Source of the DNA: Mesorhizobium_G sp050247155
Lineage (GTDB): Bacteria; Pseudomonadota; Alphaproteobacteria; Rhizobiales; Rhizobiaceae
DNA length: 64,000 bases
NCBI GenBank assembly: GCA_050247155.1
Contig: JBFWUS010000001.1
Span: 1-64,000, forward strand
Direction: 5' to 3'
Part shown: positions 24,494-33,175 of the stretch, one piece after another
How positions within the stretch are numbered: position 1 is the stretch's first letter
How the letters are laid out: the number at the start of each line of letters is the position of its first letter
Position numbers and translations under genes: made by a program
The notes under the pieces: model-generated
Told to the model about the DNA's origin: nothing
The model's database searches: none
The model's input: the letters and a program-made list of their open reading frames with translations, nothing else

Positions 24494-25006
24494 TCAATTG
24501 CGGCTGCGCGCAAACCACCAACTGGCGACGAAAAGCCCCACAAAGCCAACGGGGAAATAGAGACGTAGACCGAGTACGGCGAACTGATAGACGGCGCTGA
24601 GCGTGGTGAAGACGATCTCGAAGACCAGCCGGATCGATAACTCGTCGTCGTGCCACTCGGCATAGTAGGTGCGGTAATCGAAGGCGAAAATCAGCGACGT
24701 GACGCCAATGGTGGCGGCGGCAAGACTCAGAAACGCTGCGGCGCAGGCGACCTCGCGGCTTCTGCGTCGAGCCAGAAACCGGGCGGCCAGGATGCCGAAT
24801 GGAAAGGCCAGAAACGCGCCGACGGCGAAGAGCACAACGATGCGGCTGATGCGCGCTTTCATCTGCCACTCAAGCATCCAGATACCGTACCAGGCGCTCA
24901 GCGCCATGACGGCAGCCCAGAGTGCCGCGCCCAACATGACGCGACCGAAACGCGGCGCTGCCCAGGCTGCGGGCCGACTAAGCGTTTGCTGTGGCAGGTC
25001 GCTCAC
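24494..25006 (-). CDS. Hypothetical membrane protein, four predicted helices
   Basis: This 170-residue protein has hydrophobic segments at about residues 23-45, 55-75, 87-108 and 138-163. The loop after helix 2 is arginine-rich (RFLARRRSRE), suggesting a cytoplasmic face. The start is a GTG that overlaps the stop of the upstream DUF2259 gene as GTGA, so the two are coupled. I recognise no family. The coupling suggests a shared role at the envelope, but nothing more can be said. Confidence 0.65.
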   Translation of the reverse strand: MSDLPQQTLSRPAAWAAPRFGRVMLGAALWAAVMALSAWYGIWMLEWQMKARISRIVVLFAVGAFLAFPFGILAARFLARRRSREVACAAAFLSLAAATIGVTSLIFAFDYRTYYAEWHDDELSIRLVFEIVFTTLSAVYQFAVLGLRLYFPVGFVGLFVASWWFARSRN

Positions 25007-25722
25007 AGCCTGCCCGTGACAGCCAACCAGCGATAATCCGGACCCTCGAAGCCAAAGCCGCGCACAGCGATAATGACGGCGAAAGCCGGCTGGCCGGATT
25101 CGGGGTAGAAGGTTTGCAAGCCGCCAAGACGATAGCCTTGCGGACAGTTGCGGCTCACGGGAATGGACTGGTCATCGTGTAGCGTTTTCGATGCGCCGGC
25201 CGGGTGTTCCATGATCAGACGAAACCCCTTGGTCTCGCCGAAATCCTTGCATAGCGCCGGTGCCGGAACAGTGGTTTCTTCGAGCCGAAAGGCGATCGAT
25301 TTGTCGACCGGCGGGAAGATCGGCCTCGGATTGGCGAGAATGGTGTAAGGATCGGCAGATTCTTCGGTCACCGCATTGAAAGCGGCGAGATAGCCGCGAT
25401 GGGCGGCCAGGATTTGATCCGTGATGATGGCTTGAGATTGCTTGGTCGCTTGCTCGCGCGCTGCGCCAACGGTTGCAGCTTCGTCGTCCAAGCGCACGCG
25501 AACCGGTGTTCCAGGCAGGAATTTGTCGGTGGTCGTGTCGATGTAGAAGCGGTTGGCATAAGGAAAGCCTGAGCCGTCCTGCACGCCGTATTCCTCGAAG
25601 GCAAACACTTTGCCGTCGGCGCTGAAGCCAAGAATGTTCAGCTCGGCGGTATCGCCGGCGGATGCGGGGCCGGCGAAAAGAGCGGCCATCAGACCAGTCG
25701 CGAGAACCATTCGTCTGATCAT
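25003..25722 (-). CDS. Secreted DUF2259 domain protein
   Basis: This 239-residue protein has a clear signal peptide (IRRMVLATGLMAALF, then GPASAG) and is therefore exported. The mature start AELNILGFSADGKVFAFEEYGVQDGSG resembles the predicted secreted DUF2259 family of alphaproteobacteria. Function is unknown. The ATG at 25722 has CGGAG five bases upstream, while the longer frame from 25767 places extra residues before the signal peptide. The gene is followed by a coupled four-helix membrane protein. Confidence 0.8.
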   Translation of the reverse strand: MIRRMVLATGLMAALFAGPASAGDTAELNILGFSADGKVFAFEEYGVQDGSGFPYANRFYIDTTTDKFLPGTPVRVRLDDEAATVGAAREQATKQSQAIITDQILAAHRGYLAAFNAVTEESADPYTILANPRPIFPPVDKSIAFRLEETTVPAPALCKDFGETKGFRLIMEHPAGASKTLHDDQSIPVSRNCPQGYRLGGLQTFYPESGQPAFAVIIAVRGFGFEGPDYRWLAVTGRL

Positions 25723-25800
25723 CGAAACTCCGTTGACCGCACAAGATCGCGGCATGATCGGCGACAAGCCCTAACGCGACGTCGACCGCAAGGAAATCCA

Positions 25801-26814
25801 CTATTTTGTGTGGCGTTCGCGCCAGGTTGGAAACATGTCGCCGTCTGCCGGCGTCGCCGCAAAGACACCGCGCGCGACGGCGCGGGCCGTGACGGCGGCG
25901 GCGGCGGCATAGAGGTCGATGGCCGCCTCCATGCTGAGATCGATGCCGCTGGTTCCAGTCGCCAAGGCGAAGATCAGGTCGCCGTCGGCCGGCGTGTGCG
26001 AGGGCCAGATCGCGCGGGCAAAGCCGTCATGGGCGGCGATGGCCAGTCGTTTCGCGGCGGCCGCAGTCAGGATAGCGTCGGTGGCGACGACAGCGATGGT
26101 GGTGTTCTGGCCGATAGGGTTGTCGCGGAACTTCAGTCGAACGTTGGTAGCGTCGGGCGGCATTCGGGACGGCAAACCCCGGCCGCCGAACTCATCGCCG
26201 ATTTCGAACGGAGCGGCCCAGAAATGCTGCGTGTCCCCTATGGTGACGGAGCCAAGCGCATTCACTGCCGCCAGCGCGCCGATCGTGACACCGTTTGGCA
26301 GGACGCTGGAAGCCGAGCCGAGGCCGCCCTTGAGGCCGGCCGTGAGCGCGCCCGTGCCCGCACCAGCAGTTCCAAGCGCAAAATCAAGGCCGGCCGCATG
26401 GGCGGCCTGGTGGCCGAGTTCACGATAGGGCGGATGCAACTCCCAGTCCTTGTCGCCGCCGTTGAGCAGATCGAACAGGATGGCGCCAGGCACGATCGGA
26501 ACGCGAATGCCGCGCACATCGAGGCCAATGCCTTTTTCGCGCAGGGCGGCCCTCGCGCCGGCCGTCGAGTCAAGCCCGAAAGCCGAGCCGCCGGACAGCA
26601 CCAGCCCGTCGACCTGCTGCACAGTGTTGTGCGGTTCGAGAAGTTCAGTGTCGCTGGTGCCCGGCGCGCCGCCGAGCACCTGGATGGCCGCCGTTGTCGG
26701 CGCATCACAGACCACCACTGTGACGCCCGATTTCAGCCGGTGATCCTCGGCATTGCCGACTCGAAGGCCGCCGACATCGGTGATCAGGTTCAGTGGTCCG
26801 GTGCGGTGCGTCAT
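25801..26814 (-). CDS. P1 (DmpA/S58) family peptidase
   Basis: This 337-residue protein is an N-terminal-nucleophile hydrolase that cuts itself into two chains and acts as an aminopeptidase or on beta-peptides. Family blocks are LITDVGGLRVGNAED, GGAPGTSDTELLEP, LSGGSAFGLDS and KGGLGSAS. NTTIAVVATDA, at about residue 236, is where the family is known to self-cleave before a Ser or Thr; this placement is from memory of DmpA. There is no signal peptide. The start overlaps as ATGA the stop of an orphan periplasmic binding protein, an unusual partner. Confidence 0.88.
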   Translation of the reverse strand: MTHRTGPLNLITDVGGLRVGNAEDHRLKSGVTVVVCDAPTTAAIQVLGGAPGTSDTELLEPHNTVQQVDGLVLSGGSAFGLDSTAGARAALREKGIGLDVRGIRVPIVPGAILFDLLNGGDKDWELHPPYRELGHQAAHAAGLDFALGTAGAGTGALTAGLKGGLGSASSVLPNGVTIGALAAVNALGSVTIGDTQHFWAAPFEIGDEFGGRGLPSRMPPDATNVRLKFRDNPIGQNTTIAVVATDAILTAAAAKRLAIAAHDGFARAIWPSHTPADGDLIFALATGTSGIDLSMEAAIDLYAAAAAVTARAVARGVFAATPADGDMFPTWRERHTK

Positions 26815-27881
26815 TCGAACCCGATCGGCATAAAGCGAGTGCCTTCATAGGTGTAAGCGCGATAGAGCGACTCGGTCAGGTCGCCCTTGGCATCGAAGCG
26901 GAACGTGCCGATCGCCGTCTTGAATTCGTCTTCGTCGAGCCGGCTGAAGAGACCGATCCCCGTCGTTCCACCGGCAGCGGCCGCCACCGCGATCTCGACA
27001 GCAGCATAAGCAGGCAGGGCGTAGCCTTCCGCCATGATACTCTTGGCGCCAAACGCCGAAATCACGGCGGTATCCGCGATCTCGGACCATTCCGGCAACC
27101 CGATCATGATCGTGCCTTTGGCGAGCGGGACCGAACTGGACGCTGCGCGCAGCGCTTCTCCGCCGGCAAAGCTGATGCCGGCGCCCAATTCCGCATCGTC
27201 TCGGCCCATGATCGCGATGTCGTCGCGGTCGCCGCCCACAAATACTTCCGTTGCTCCGGCCTTGCGCAGGCGGCCTATCAACGCAATCTGATTGTCGAGT
27301 TGTGGGCGAAAGACATCGAGGAAGACTGGCTTGAGCTGAAGCTGTTCGACCGCAGAGCGCAGGCCTTCTGCGAGATCGCGGCCGTAGATCGTGCCATCGT
27401 CGATGATCGCAAAAGGCTTTTCGCGCCAAAGCGCGGGGATGATGCGCGAGATGGCCGACGCCTCGCCATCCGCGCGTGGCGCAAGCCGATAGATCGGCCA
27501 GCCGGTCTTTTCCCGATTATCGGTCAGGCTGTTGGCGCGCACGCCGATGGTGATCACCGGTATTCCTGCCTGCTTGAGGACCGGCAAGGCTGCTTCCAGC
27601 GCCTCTCCGCACAGAAAGCCGACCGCGAGGGCGACCTTGCGGTTGACGAATTCTTCGGCGGCCTTGGCGCCGCCGGAGGCCGTGCACTGATCGTCGACCA
27701 TCGCGACTTCGGCGCCGGTCTTTTCCGCCGCCAGCATTGCTCCGTCCCGCACCTGTGTGCCGAGCAGCGCGGACGGTCCCGACATCGGCGCGGCCACGCC
27801 AAGCAGCGGCTCGGCGGCCAGCGCGGTGCTAACCAGCGCGAAGACGGAGAAGGCTAGCGCAAAGCGCGCGCGACGATACAT
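26811..27881 (-). CDS. Orphan ABC substrate-binding protein, branched-chain amino acid type
   Basis: The protein is 356 residues. A signal peptide (YRRARFALAFSVFALVSTALA) leads into EPLLGVAAPMSGPSALLGTQ, the usual first strand of LivJ/Peripla_BP_6 proteins, with AGIPVITIGVR and FVGGDRDDIA further on. It should be periplasmic and bind an amino acid or small amide. No permease or ATPase gene is near, so either it feeds a transporter encoded elsewhere or serves as a sensor part. It is coupled to the P1 peptidase that follows, which makes a peptide or amino acid ligand plausible. Confidence 0.82.
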   Translation of the reverse strand: MYRRARFALAFSVFALVSTALAAEPLLGVAAPMSGPSALLGTQVRDGAMLAAEKTGAEVAMVDDQCTASGGAKAAEEFVNRKVALAVGFLCGEALEAALPVLKQAGIPVITIGVRANSLTDNREKTGWPIYRLAPRADGEASAISRIIPALWREKPFAIIDDGTIYGRDLAEGLRSAVEQLQLKPVFLDVFRPQLDNQIALIGRLRKAGATEVFVGGDRDDIAIMGRDDAELGAGISFAGGEALRAASSSVPLAKGTIMIGLPEWSEIADTAVISAFGAKSIMAEGYALPAYAAVEIAVAAAAGGTTGIGLFSRLDEDEFKTAIGTFRFDAKGDLTESLYRAYTYEGTRFMPIGFE

Positions 27882-27998
27882 CAGAGAGCGGGACCGCCCA
27901 GCTTACGAGTCGAATTCGCTGCACAGGTAACCCCAGCCCGGCGAAGTCGCAATATGACCCCGGCACAATCACTCCAAAGCTTTAGATCGAGGGAGACG

Positions 27999-28376
27999 TC
28001 AGGATGAGTCGAGGCGTTGGCTTGGGCGTTCGAACAGGCTGGCGACGTTGATGGGCCGCTCATGCGTTTGTCGGGGCAACGGCTGGTTCATCAGTTCCCA
28101 GACCATGCGCTCTTTCACGATGACCAGCCGCCCGGCGGCTTCGGCCAGGCACAACAGCACAAGCGTGGCGTTGCGGACGTCGGCGGGCGATGCCGAGAGC
28201 AACTCACGGTGGGCCATCGGCGCGGCGTCTTGCGAGCCGCTTCCGGCGGAAAGAACCGCGATCACGCCGCGCGACACCAGTCCGGTGCGAATGACCATCA
28301 GGGCCATAACGACGAACATCAGGAAGATGCGCCACCGCGCCTCCTGTTGTTGTTCGTTCGCCGCCTTGCAGTTCAT
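27999..28376 (-). CDS. Small hypothetical protein with one membrane helix
   Basis: This 125-residue protein has a short polar start (NCKAANEQQQEARWR), one hydrophobic helix at about residues 18-40 and a mostly helical soluble part with a leucine-rich patch (NATLVLLCLAEAAGRLVIVKE). The ATG at 28376 has GGAAAGG two bases upstream, a good but close ribosome-binding site. A longer frame to 28535 adds residues without support. I recognise no family. A 157-codon frame on the opposite strand is judged a shadow. Confidence 0.5.
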   Translation of the reverse strand: MNCKAANEQQQEARWRIFLMFVVMALMVIRTGLVSRGVIAVLSAGSGSQDAAPMAHRELLSASPADVRNATLVLLCLAEAAGRLVIVKERMVWELMNQPLPRQTHERPINVASLFERPSQRLDSS

Positions 28377-28583
28377 TGCCTTTCCTTCATGTAAAATACA
28401 GTCGCAGGCATTGTCGCGCGAGCTTGAAAGGTGTGGACAGAATCGGCGTGGAAAATTTTGCCTGGCGTGCAAGGCATTGAAAAACCTAGGCAAAATTGGT
28501 CTATTGCGCGGAATCGGCTGAAATTTGTCCATCAATGCGGGCTGTTGTGGCAGGGAAACTGCTTCAGACTAATGTTTCGACAG

Positions 28584-28622
28584 CCCTCCCCTCGTAGAGG
28601 GTAGGGGTGGGGTGTTGCCGTT
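28584..28622. repeat. Fragment of a CCCTCCCCTC/GGGTGGGG-type repeat
   Basis: CCCTCCCCTCGTAGAGGGTAG followed by GGGTGGGG resembles half of repeat family B (9161-9320 and 55252-55416). No matching second arm is present, so it is probably a decayed or half copy. It lies just upstream of the flavin reductase gene. Confidence 0.45.
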
Positions 28623-28726
28623 GAGCGCCTTCAAGCGATTGGCTTGATACGAACACCCGGCAGGCTTGCTTGTCCGTTAAGCTTCGGCTCCATATATGGC
28701 TTGGATATGCAGGATTGTTTCCGCCA

Positions 28727-29221
28727 GTGCTCAAGAAATATGAGATAGGGCCGCAGGCCTATCGCGACGCGATGGCGCATTTCGCCGGTGCGGTGCATCT
28801 TATCACGACGGACGGGCCGGGCGGGTTGCGCGGAACGACCGTGATTGCCGCCTGCTCGGTGTCCGACTCGCCGCCGACCATCCTGGCCTGCCTGAACCGG
28901 GAGAACCCGAACAACCAGGCGTTTGTGAAGAACGGCAGGTTCGCGCTGAACACATTGGCCGCCAGGCACGAGCCGCTTTCTGTCGCCTTCTCGGGGTTGA
29001 CGGGTCTCACGGCGCAAGAACGCTTCGCTCTGGCTGAATGGGACGTGATCGCGACTGGCGCTCCGACGCTGAAAGGGGCGGTCGCGGTGTTCGATTGTGA
29101 ACTTGCCGACACCAAGGATCTGGCCACACATCGTGTGCTTTTTGGCAAGGTGACAGGCCTGCGCATCGGCGATAATTTGCGGCCGTTGATCTATCACGAC
29201 CGCAGCTATCATGTTCTTTGA
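28727..29221 (+). CDS. Flavin reductase family protein
   Basis: This protein of about 164 residues has the split-barrel FMN-binding fold. Landmarks are YRDAMAHFAGAVHLITTDGPGGLRGTTVIAACSVSDSPPTILACL and NGRFALNTLAARHE. Such proteins reduce FMN/FAD with NAD(P)H, often for a two-component oxygenase such as RutA or HpaB; no such partner is in the window. The start is uncertain: GTG 28727 fits the usual length, while the frame is open to a TTG at 28670. It precedes the MoxR gene by 30 bases and could be cotranscribed. Confidence 0.85.
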   Translation: MLKKYEIGPQAYRDAMAHFAGAVHLITTDGPGGLRGTTVIAACSVSDSPPTILACLNRENPNNQAFVKNGRFALNTLAARHEPLSVAFSGLTGLTAQERFALAEWDVIATGAPTLKGAVAVFDCELADTKDLATHRVLFGKVTGLRIGDNLRPLIYHDRSYHVL

Positions 29222-29251
29222 TCGCGGCCCGTCAGCGACGAAGGCAAGCTC

Positions 29252-30178
29252 ATGATCAAGCCGCGACCGGTCCCGACAAGCATCGATGAAACACTGGAGC
29301 TACTGGCCGGCGCCGACTATGTCGCAGACCGCTCACTGGCGACGGTGCTTTTCCTCAGCCTGAAAATGAAACGTCCGCTTTTCCTCGAGGGCGAGGCGGG
29401 CGTCGGCAAGACCGAGATCGCAAAAGTACTGGCCTCGGCGCTGGGGCGGCGGCTGATCCGGCTGCAATGCTATGAAGGCCTGGATGTTTCCTCCGCCGTC
29501 TATGAATGGAACTACGCCGCGCAGATGATCGAAATCCGGATGGAGGAGGCCGCCGGAGCCGTCGACCGCAAGGATATGGAAAAGAACGTCTTTTCCGAGC
29601 GCTACCTGATCCGGCGGCCGGTGTTGGAAGCGCTCACCGGCAAGGATGGGGCCGCGCCCGTGTTCCTGATCGACGAGCTCGATCGCACCGACGAGGCCTT
29701 CGAGGCTTTCCTGCTGGAAATCCTGTCCGATTTTCAGGTGACGGTGCCGGAGCTGGGCACGATCAAGGCGGAGGAGCCGCCGATCGTCATCATCACCACC
29801 AACCGCACGCGCGAAATCCACGATGCGCTGAAGCGGCGCTGCCTCTACCACTGGGTGGACTATCCGAACGCCGAGCGCGAGCTGGAGATCGTGCGCCGCA
29901 AGGTGCCGGACGCCAATAAGCGGCTCTCGGCGGAAGTCGTGCGCTTCATCCAGAAGCTGCGAGAACTGGAACTGTTCAAGGTGCCCGGCGTCGCCGAGAC
30001 GATCGACTGGGCAAGCGCCTTGACCGAACTCGACAAGGTGGCGCTCGATCCCGAGACCGTGTCCGACACGATCGGCGTGCTGCTCAAATATCAGGACGAC
30101 ATCGCCCGCATCGAGCAGGGCGAGGGCCGGCGGATACTCAAAGAGGTGAAGGCCGAACTCGCCACGGCGGCGGAGTGA
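29252..30178 (+). CDS. MoxR-family AAA+ ATPase, CoxD-like
   Basis: The protein is 308 residues. Walker A GEAGVGKTE is at residues 47-55 and Walker B FLIDELDRTDE follows, then the sensor ITTNRTREIHDALKRRC with an arginine finger. Its closest context is that of CoxD, a chaperone ATPase that helps assemble the CuMo or Mo active site of CO/xanthine-dehydrogenase-type enzymes together with the VWA protein CoxE. The stop is followed directly (no gap) by a small DUF4258 gene, which separates it from its CoxE partner at 30716. Confidence 0.92.
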   Translation: MIKPRPVPTSIDETLELLAGADYVADRSLATVLFLSLKMKRPLFLEGEAGVGKTEIAKVLASALGRRLIRLQCYEGLDVSSAVYEWNYAAQMIEIRMEEAAGAVDRKDMEKNVFSERYLIRRPVLEALTGKDGAAPVFLIDELDRTDEAFEAFLLEILSDFQVTVPELGTIKAEEPPIVIITTNRTREIHDALKRRCLYHWVDYPNAERELEIVRRKVPDANKRLSAEVVRFIQKLRELELFKVPGVAETIDWASALTELDKVALDPETVSDTIGVLLKYQDDIARIEQGEGRRILKEVKAELATAAE

Positions 30179-30505
30179 ATGGGCGACCTGCTCGGTCAAA
30201 TCAAGGGACTTCTCGGCGAAGGGAAATTTCGTGTTTCAGCGCATGGTTTTGACGAACTGGCGGACGATGATATTTCTTTGACGGAATTGCTCGACAGCGT
30301 CGTGCAGGCACAGTGGGTCGAGGAGTATCAAGACTATCACAAGGGTCCGTGTGTTTTGGTGTTGCAGTTGTTGCCGGGAGACATGCCGGTTCACGCGTTG
30401 TGGGGGATTGCCAAAAATTCGCCCGATGAGGCAACGCTGATTACGGCCTATCGACCTGATCCGAAGCGTTGGACGGCAGATTTCTTGAGAAGGAAGCCGA
30501 AATGA
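30179..30505 (+). CDS. DUF4258 family protein (toxin-like)
   Basis: This 108-residue protein has the DUF4258 outline: a first helix, FRVSAHGFDELADDDIS with a conserved His, YHKGPCVLVLQL, and ATLITAYRPDPKRW near the C-terminus. The fold is related to RelE/BrnT-like small toxins, but activity is not shown for most members. The ATG begins immediately after the MoxR stop. The stop overlaps the next start as ATGA, the arrangement of toxin-antitoxin pairs. It sits inside an operon for metalloenzyme maturation, an odd location. Confidence 0.75.
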   Translation: MGDLLGQIKGLLGEGKFRVSAHGFDELADDDISLTELLDSVVQAQWVEEYQDYHKGPCVLVLQLLPGDMPVHALWGIAKNSPDEATLITAYRPDPKRWTADFLRRKPK

Positions 30506-30714
30506 GCCGCAAATCCGTTCGTTTCGTTCATGCTGATAAATATGCCGCCGAGGTCGAGGTCGATCTGATCCCCGATGATGGGGCTTGGGGGCCGTACATT
30601 TCCAAAGATGATGCCCTGAAGCTCGACCGTGTTCGCACGGCCTTGAAGCGAGGCGATATTGCGGCCGCGAGTCGAGAGGCTCGCGTTTACGAGCTCTTGC
30701 CCGTTTCCGCCTGA
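30502..30714 (+). CDS. Small partner of the DUF4258 protein (antitoxin-like)
   Basis: This 70-residue acidic protein reads KYAAEVEVDLIPDDGAWGPYISKDDALKLDRVRTALKRGDIAAASREARVYEL. It resembles the partner often found right after DUF4258 genes. The start overlaps the DUF4258 stop (ATGA) and its stop lies one base before the CoxE-type gene, so all are translated in a chain. No DNA-binding motif is visible. An antitoxin role is an inference from gene order only. Confidence 0.7.
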   Translation: MSRKSVRFVHADKYAAEVEVDLIPDDGAWGPYISKDDALKLDRVRTALKRGDIAAASREARVYELLPVSA

Positions 30715-30715
30715 G

Positions 30716-31948
30716 ATGCGGGAGAAGTTTCAGGCCGAAGGCCGGATCGCCGACAACATCGTCTATTTCGCGCGGGCCTTGCGCAAGGCCGGTATGCGGG
30801 TCGGGCCGGCGTCGGTGAAGGATGCCATCGAGGCGGTGCTGACGGCCGGCATCGGCAGCCGCGACGATTTTTACTGGGTGCTGCATTCGGTGCTGGTGAC
30901 CCGGCATGAAGACCATGCTGTGTTCGACGAGGCATTCCGCCTGTTCTGGAAATCGCGCGAGCTGATCGAGAAGTTGATCGCGATGTTCTCGCCCGTCGCG
31001 CCCGACCAGCGTGAAAAGCAGAAGCAGCGTGCCGCCGAAAGCCGCGTCAGCCAGGCGATGTTCGAGGGGCATGCCAAGAACCAGCCGCCCCGCGAGATTC
31101 CCGAGGTCGAGGTTGACGCGCGCTTCACCGTGTCGGGCAACGAGGTGCTGCGCGAGAAGGATTTTGCGCAGATGACGGCGCAGGAAATCGATGAGGCCAA
31201 GCGCGCCATCGCCGATCTCAAGCTGCCGTTCGACACGGTGCGGACGCGGCGTTTTCGTACGGATCCCTTGGGCCGCTCCATCGATCCGCGCGCCATGATG
31301 CGGGCGGCGGCGCGCACGGGCGGCGAACTTGTGCTGCCAAAATTCCGGTCGCCGCGTGAGGTGCATCCGCCGTTGGTGGTGCTGGCCGATATTTCCGGCT
31401 CGATGAGCCAATACACGCGGATTTTCCTGAATTTCCTGCACGCGCTGACGGAAAAGCGGCGGCGCGTGCATACCTTCGTTTTCGGTACGCGGCTGACCAA
31501 TTTGACCCGGCAGATGCGGCACCGCGATCCGGACCAAGCGCTGAGCGACAGTTCGGCCGCTGTGCAGGACTGGTCAGGCGGAACGCGCATCGGCGACACG
31601 CTGCATGAGTTCAACCGGCTCTGGTCGCGCCGCGTGTTGGGGCAGGGGGCAATCGTGCTGCTCATCACCGACGGGCTGGAACGGGACGATGTAGCTGGCC
31701 TGTCCGAAGAGATGGAGCGGCTGCACAAATCCTGCCGACGGCTGATCTGGCTTAATCCGCTTCTACGGTTCGACGGGTTCGAGGCGCGGGCGCGCGGCGT
31801 GAAGGCAATGTTGCCGCATGTCGACGAATTCCGCGCCGTGCACAATCTGGCTGCGCTGTCGGACCTCGTCGCGTCCTTAGACAAAAGTTCGAGCCGCGAG
31901 GCCGATCCACGCCGCTGGATGGAGCTTGGCAATTCCCAGGCAGCATGA
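30716..31948 (+). CDS. VWA domain protein, CoxE-like
   Basis: The protein is 410 residues. The N-terminal half is helical and charged. A von Willebrand A domain follows, with the metal-ion-dependent adhesion motif DISGSMS at about residue 224, plus GGTRIGDTLHEF and LLITDGLERDD. CoxE-type proteins act with the MoxR ATPase CoxD to mature the active site of CO dehydrogenase and relatives. The ATG at 30716 is one base after the antitoxin-like stop; the frame extends upstream but overlaps that gene. Confidence 0.9.
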   Translation: MREKFQAEGRIADNIVYFARALRKAGMRVGPASVKDAIEAVLTAGIGSRDDFYWVLHSVLVTRHEDHAVFDEAFRLFWKSRELIEKLIAMFSPVAPDQREKQKQRAAESRVSQAMFEGHAKNQPPREIPEVEVDARFTVSGNEVLREKDFAQMTAQEIDEAKRAIADLKLPFDTVRTRRFRTDPLGRSIDPRAMMRAAARTGGELVLPKFRSPREVHPPLVVLADISGSMSQYTRIFLNFLHALTEKRRRVHTFVFGTRLTNLTRQMRHRDPDQALSDSSAAVQDWSGGTRIGDTLHEFNRLWSRRVLGQGAIVLLITDGLERDDVAGLSEEMERLHKSCRRLIWLNPLLRFDGFEARARGVKAMLPHVDEFRAVHNLAALSDLVASLDKSSSREADPRRWMELGNSQAA

Positions 31949-31967
31949 CCATATCAGGGGCATCGAT

Positions 31968-32086
31968 ATTCGACCGAGGATGGCCTGCAAATGGCGGCTT
32001 TCTGCGCTTCCGATGCTCGTGTACTTAAATGTACACTCCGCTTCGGTTCTCGAACGCCACCATTTTCGGCTCATCCTGGGCCGAAT
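31968..32086. repeat. RIME-like palindromic repeat (family C), copy 3, between CoxE and XdhC genes
   Basis: A 119-base near-palindrome from ATTCG to CGAAT. It shares GAGGATGGCCTGCAAATGG, CTGCGCTTCCGATGCTC and CTCCGCTTCGGTTCTCGA with copies 1 and 2, which lie 10-12 kb away. It interrupts an operon, so it would fold in the message between the coxE-like and xdhC-like genes. Confidence 0.85.
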
Positions 32087-32125
32087 CTCAATACCCCTGA
32101 AACGCCTGCGAGCTAGGTGATACCC

Positions 32126-32464
32126 ATGCAGACAAGCGCAAATCTGGACGAAGCCCGCGATCCCTTGGCGATCGCCGAGGGCTGGATGAACGAGGGCCGC
32201 GACGTCGCGCTGGCGACGGTGGTCGAGACGTGGGGTTCCGCGCCGAGACCGGTCGGCAGCCATCTGGTCATCGATGCCGAAGGCAATTTCCACGGATCCG
32301 TCTCCGGCGGTTGTGTCGAGGGCGCGGTGGTATCGGAAGCAGTCGATGTGATTTCCGATGGCAAGGCGCGCATGCTGGAATTCGGCGTCGCCGACGAAAC
32401 GGCCTGGCAGGTCGGGCTTTCCTGCGGCGGCAAGATCAAAGTCTACGTCGAACGCCTGGGTTAA
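32126..32464 (+). CDS. XdhC/CoxI family protein, N-terminal-domain type
   Basis: This 112-residue protein corresponds to the XdhC_CoxI domain alone. Characteristic blocks are ALATVVETWGSAPRPVGSHLVI, GSVSGGCVEGAVVSEA and GLSCGGKIKVYVE, with a conserved cysteine in each of the last two. XdhC proteins bind molybdenum cofactor and hand it to xanthine-dehydrogenase-type enzymes after sulfuration. ATG 32126 follows AGGTGA. The C-terminal domain is encoded by the next gene, so the usual two-domain protein is split here, as in other rhizobia. Confidence 0.9.
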   Translation: MQTSANLDEARDPLAIAEGWMNEGRDVALATVVETWGSAPRPVGSHLVIDAEGNFHGSVSGGCVEGAVVSEAVDVISDGKARMLEFGVADETAWQVGLSCGGKIKVYVERLG

Positions 32465-32467
32465 GTC

Positions 32468-33175
32468 GTGGATCCTTTTGTCCTCAAAACGCTGAATGAA
32501 GAGCGCCGGGCGCGTCGCGCGGCCATCGTTGTCACCGATCTTGGCGACGGGCGCGACCGGGTTGTGCGCGAAGGCGATGCGGTGGCCGGCGAGTTGGGCG
32601 AGGCGATTGGCAAGGCGTTTCGGACCGGCAATTCGGGTTCGGTCGAGGCTGAGGGCAGAAAATTCTTCCTCAACGTTCACCTGCCGCAGCCGCGGCTGGT
32701 TGTGATTGGTGCCGTGCATATCAGCCAGGCGCTCGCGCCGATGGCGAAGATCGCCGGCTTTCCGCTCGAAATCATCGACCCGCGCACGGCCTTCGCCACG
32801 CCGGACCGTTTTCCGGACGTCCAGCTCGATGCCGAATGGCCGGAGGATGTTCTGAAAGGGCGGCCGCTGGACAGTTATAGCGCGCTCGCGGCTGTCACGC
32901 ATGACCCCAAGATCGACGATTTTGCGCTGAAGGCGGCGCTGGATGCGGGCTGCTTTTATGTCGGCGCGCTGGGCAGCCGGAAGACGCATGCCAAGCGGGT
33001 CGAGAGGCTTCTGGCACTCGGTGCGTCGCAAGACCAGATCGACAGTATCCATGCCCCGATCGGCCTGAACATTGGGGCCGCGACACCGGCGGAGATCGCT
33101 GTGGCGGTTCTAGGGCAAGTCATCGAGGCGTTTCGCTCGCGGGGCCTCGCAGCCAAGACACAGGTTGCCGCGTGA
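32468..33175 (+). CDS. XdhC family protein, C-terminal Rossmann-type
   Basis: This 235-residue protein starts with a GTG three bases after the previous stop. The N-terminal 80 residues are a shortened XdhC_CoxI-like region, and from PRLVVIGAVHISQALAPMA onward it is the Rossmann-like XdhC_C domain, with GALGSRKTHAKRVERL and HAPIGLNIGAATPAEIAVAVL. It should work with the preceding protein in molybdenum cofactor handling. The stop overlaps the start of the MoeA/MocA fusion gene as GTGA. Confidence 0.9.
   Translation: MDPFVLKTLNEERRARRAAIVVTDLGDGRDRVVREGDAVAGELGEAIGKAFRTGNSGSVEAEGRKFFLNVHLPQPRLVVIGAVHISQALAPMAKIAGFPLEIIDPRTAFATPDRFPDVQLDAEWPEDVLKGRPLDSYSALAAVTHDPKIDDFALKAALDAGCFYVGALGSRKTHAKRVERLLALGASQDQIDSIHAPIGLNIGAATPAEIAVAVLGQVIEAFRSRGLAAKTQVAA

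Noticed and set aside
28048..28521. 157-codon plus-strand frame opposite the small membrane protein
   Set aside because: No membrane or domain signature and no ribosome-binding site; the minus-strand frame has both a helix and a GGAAAGG site.
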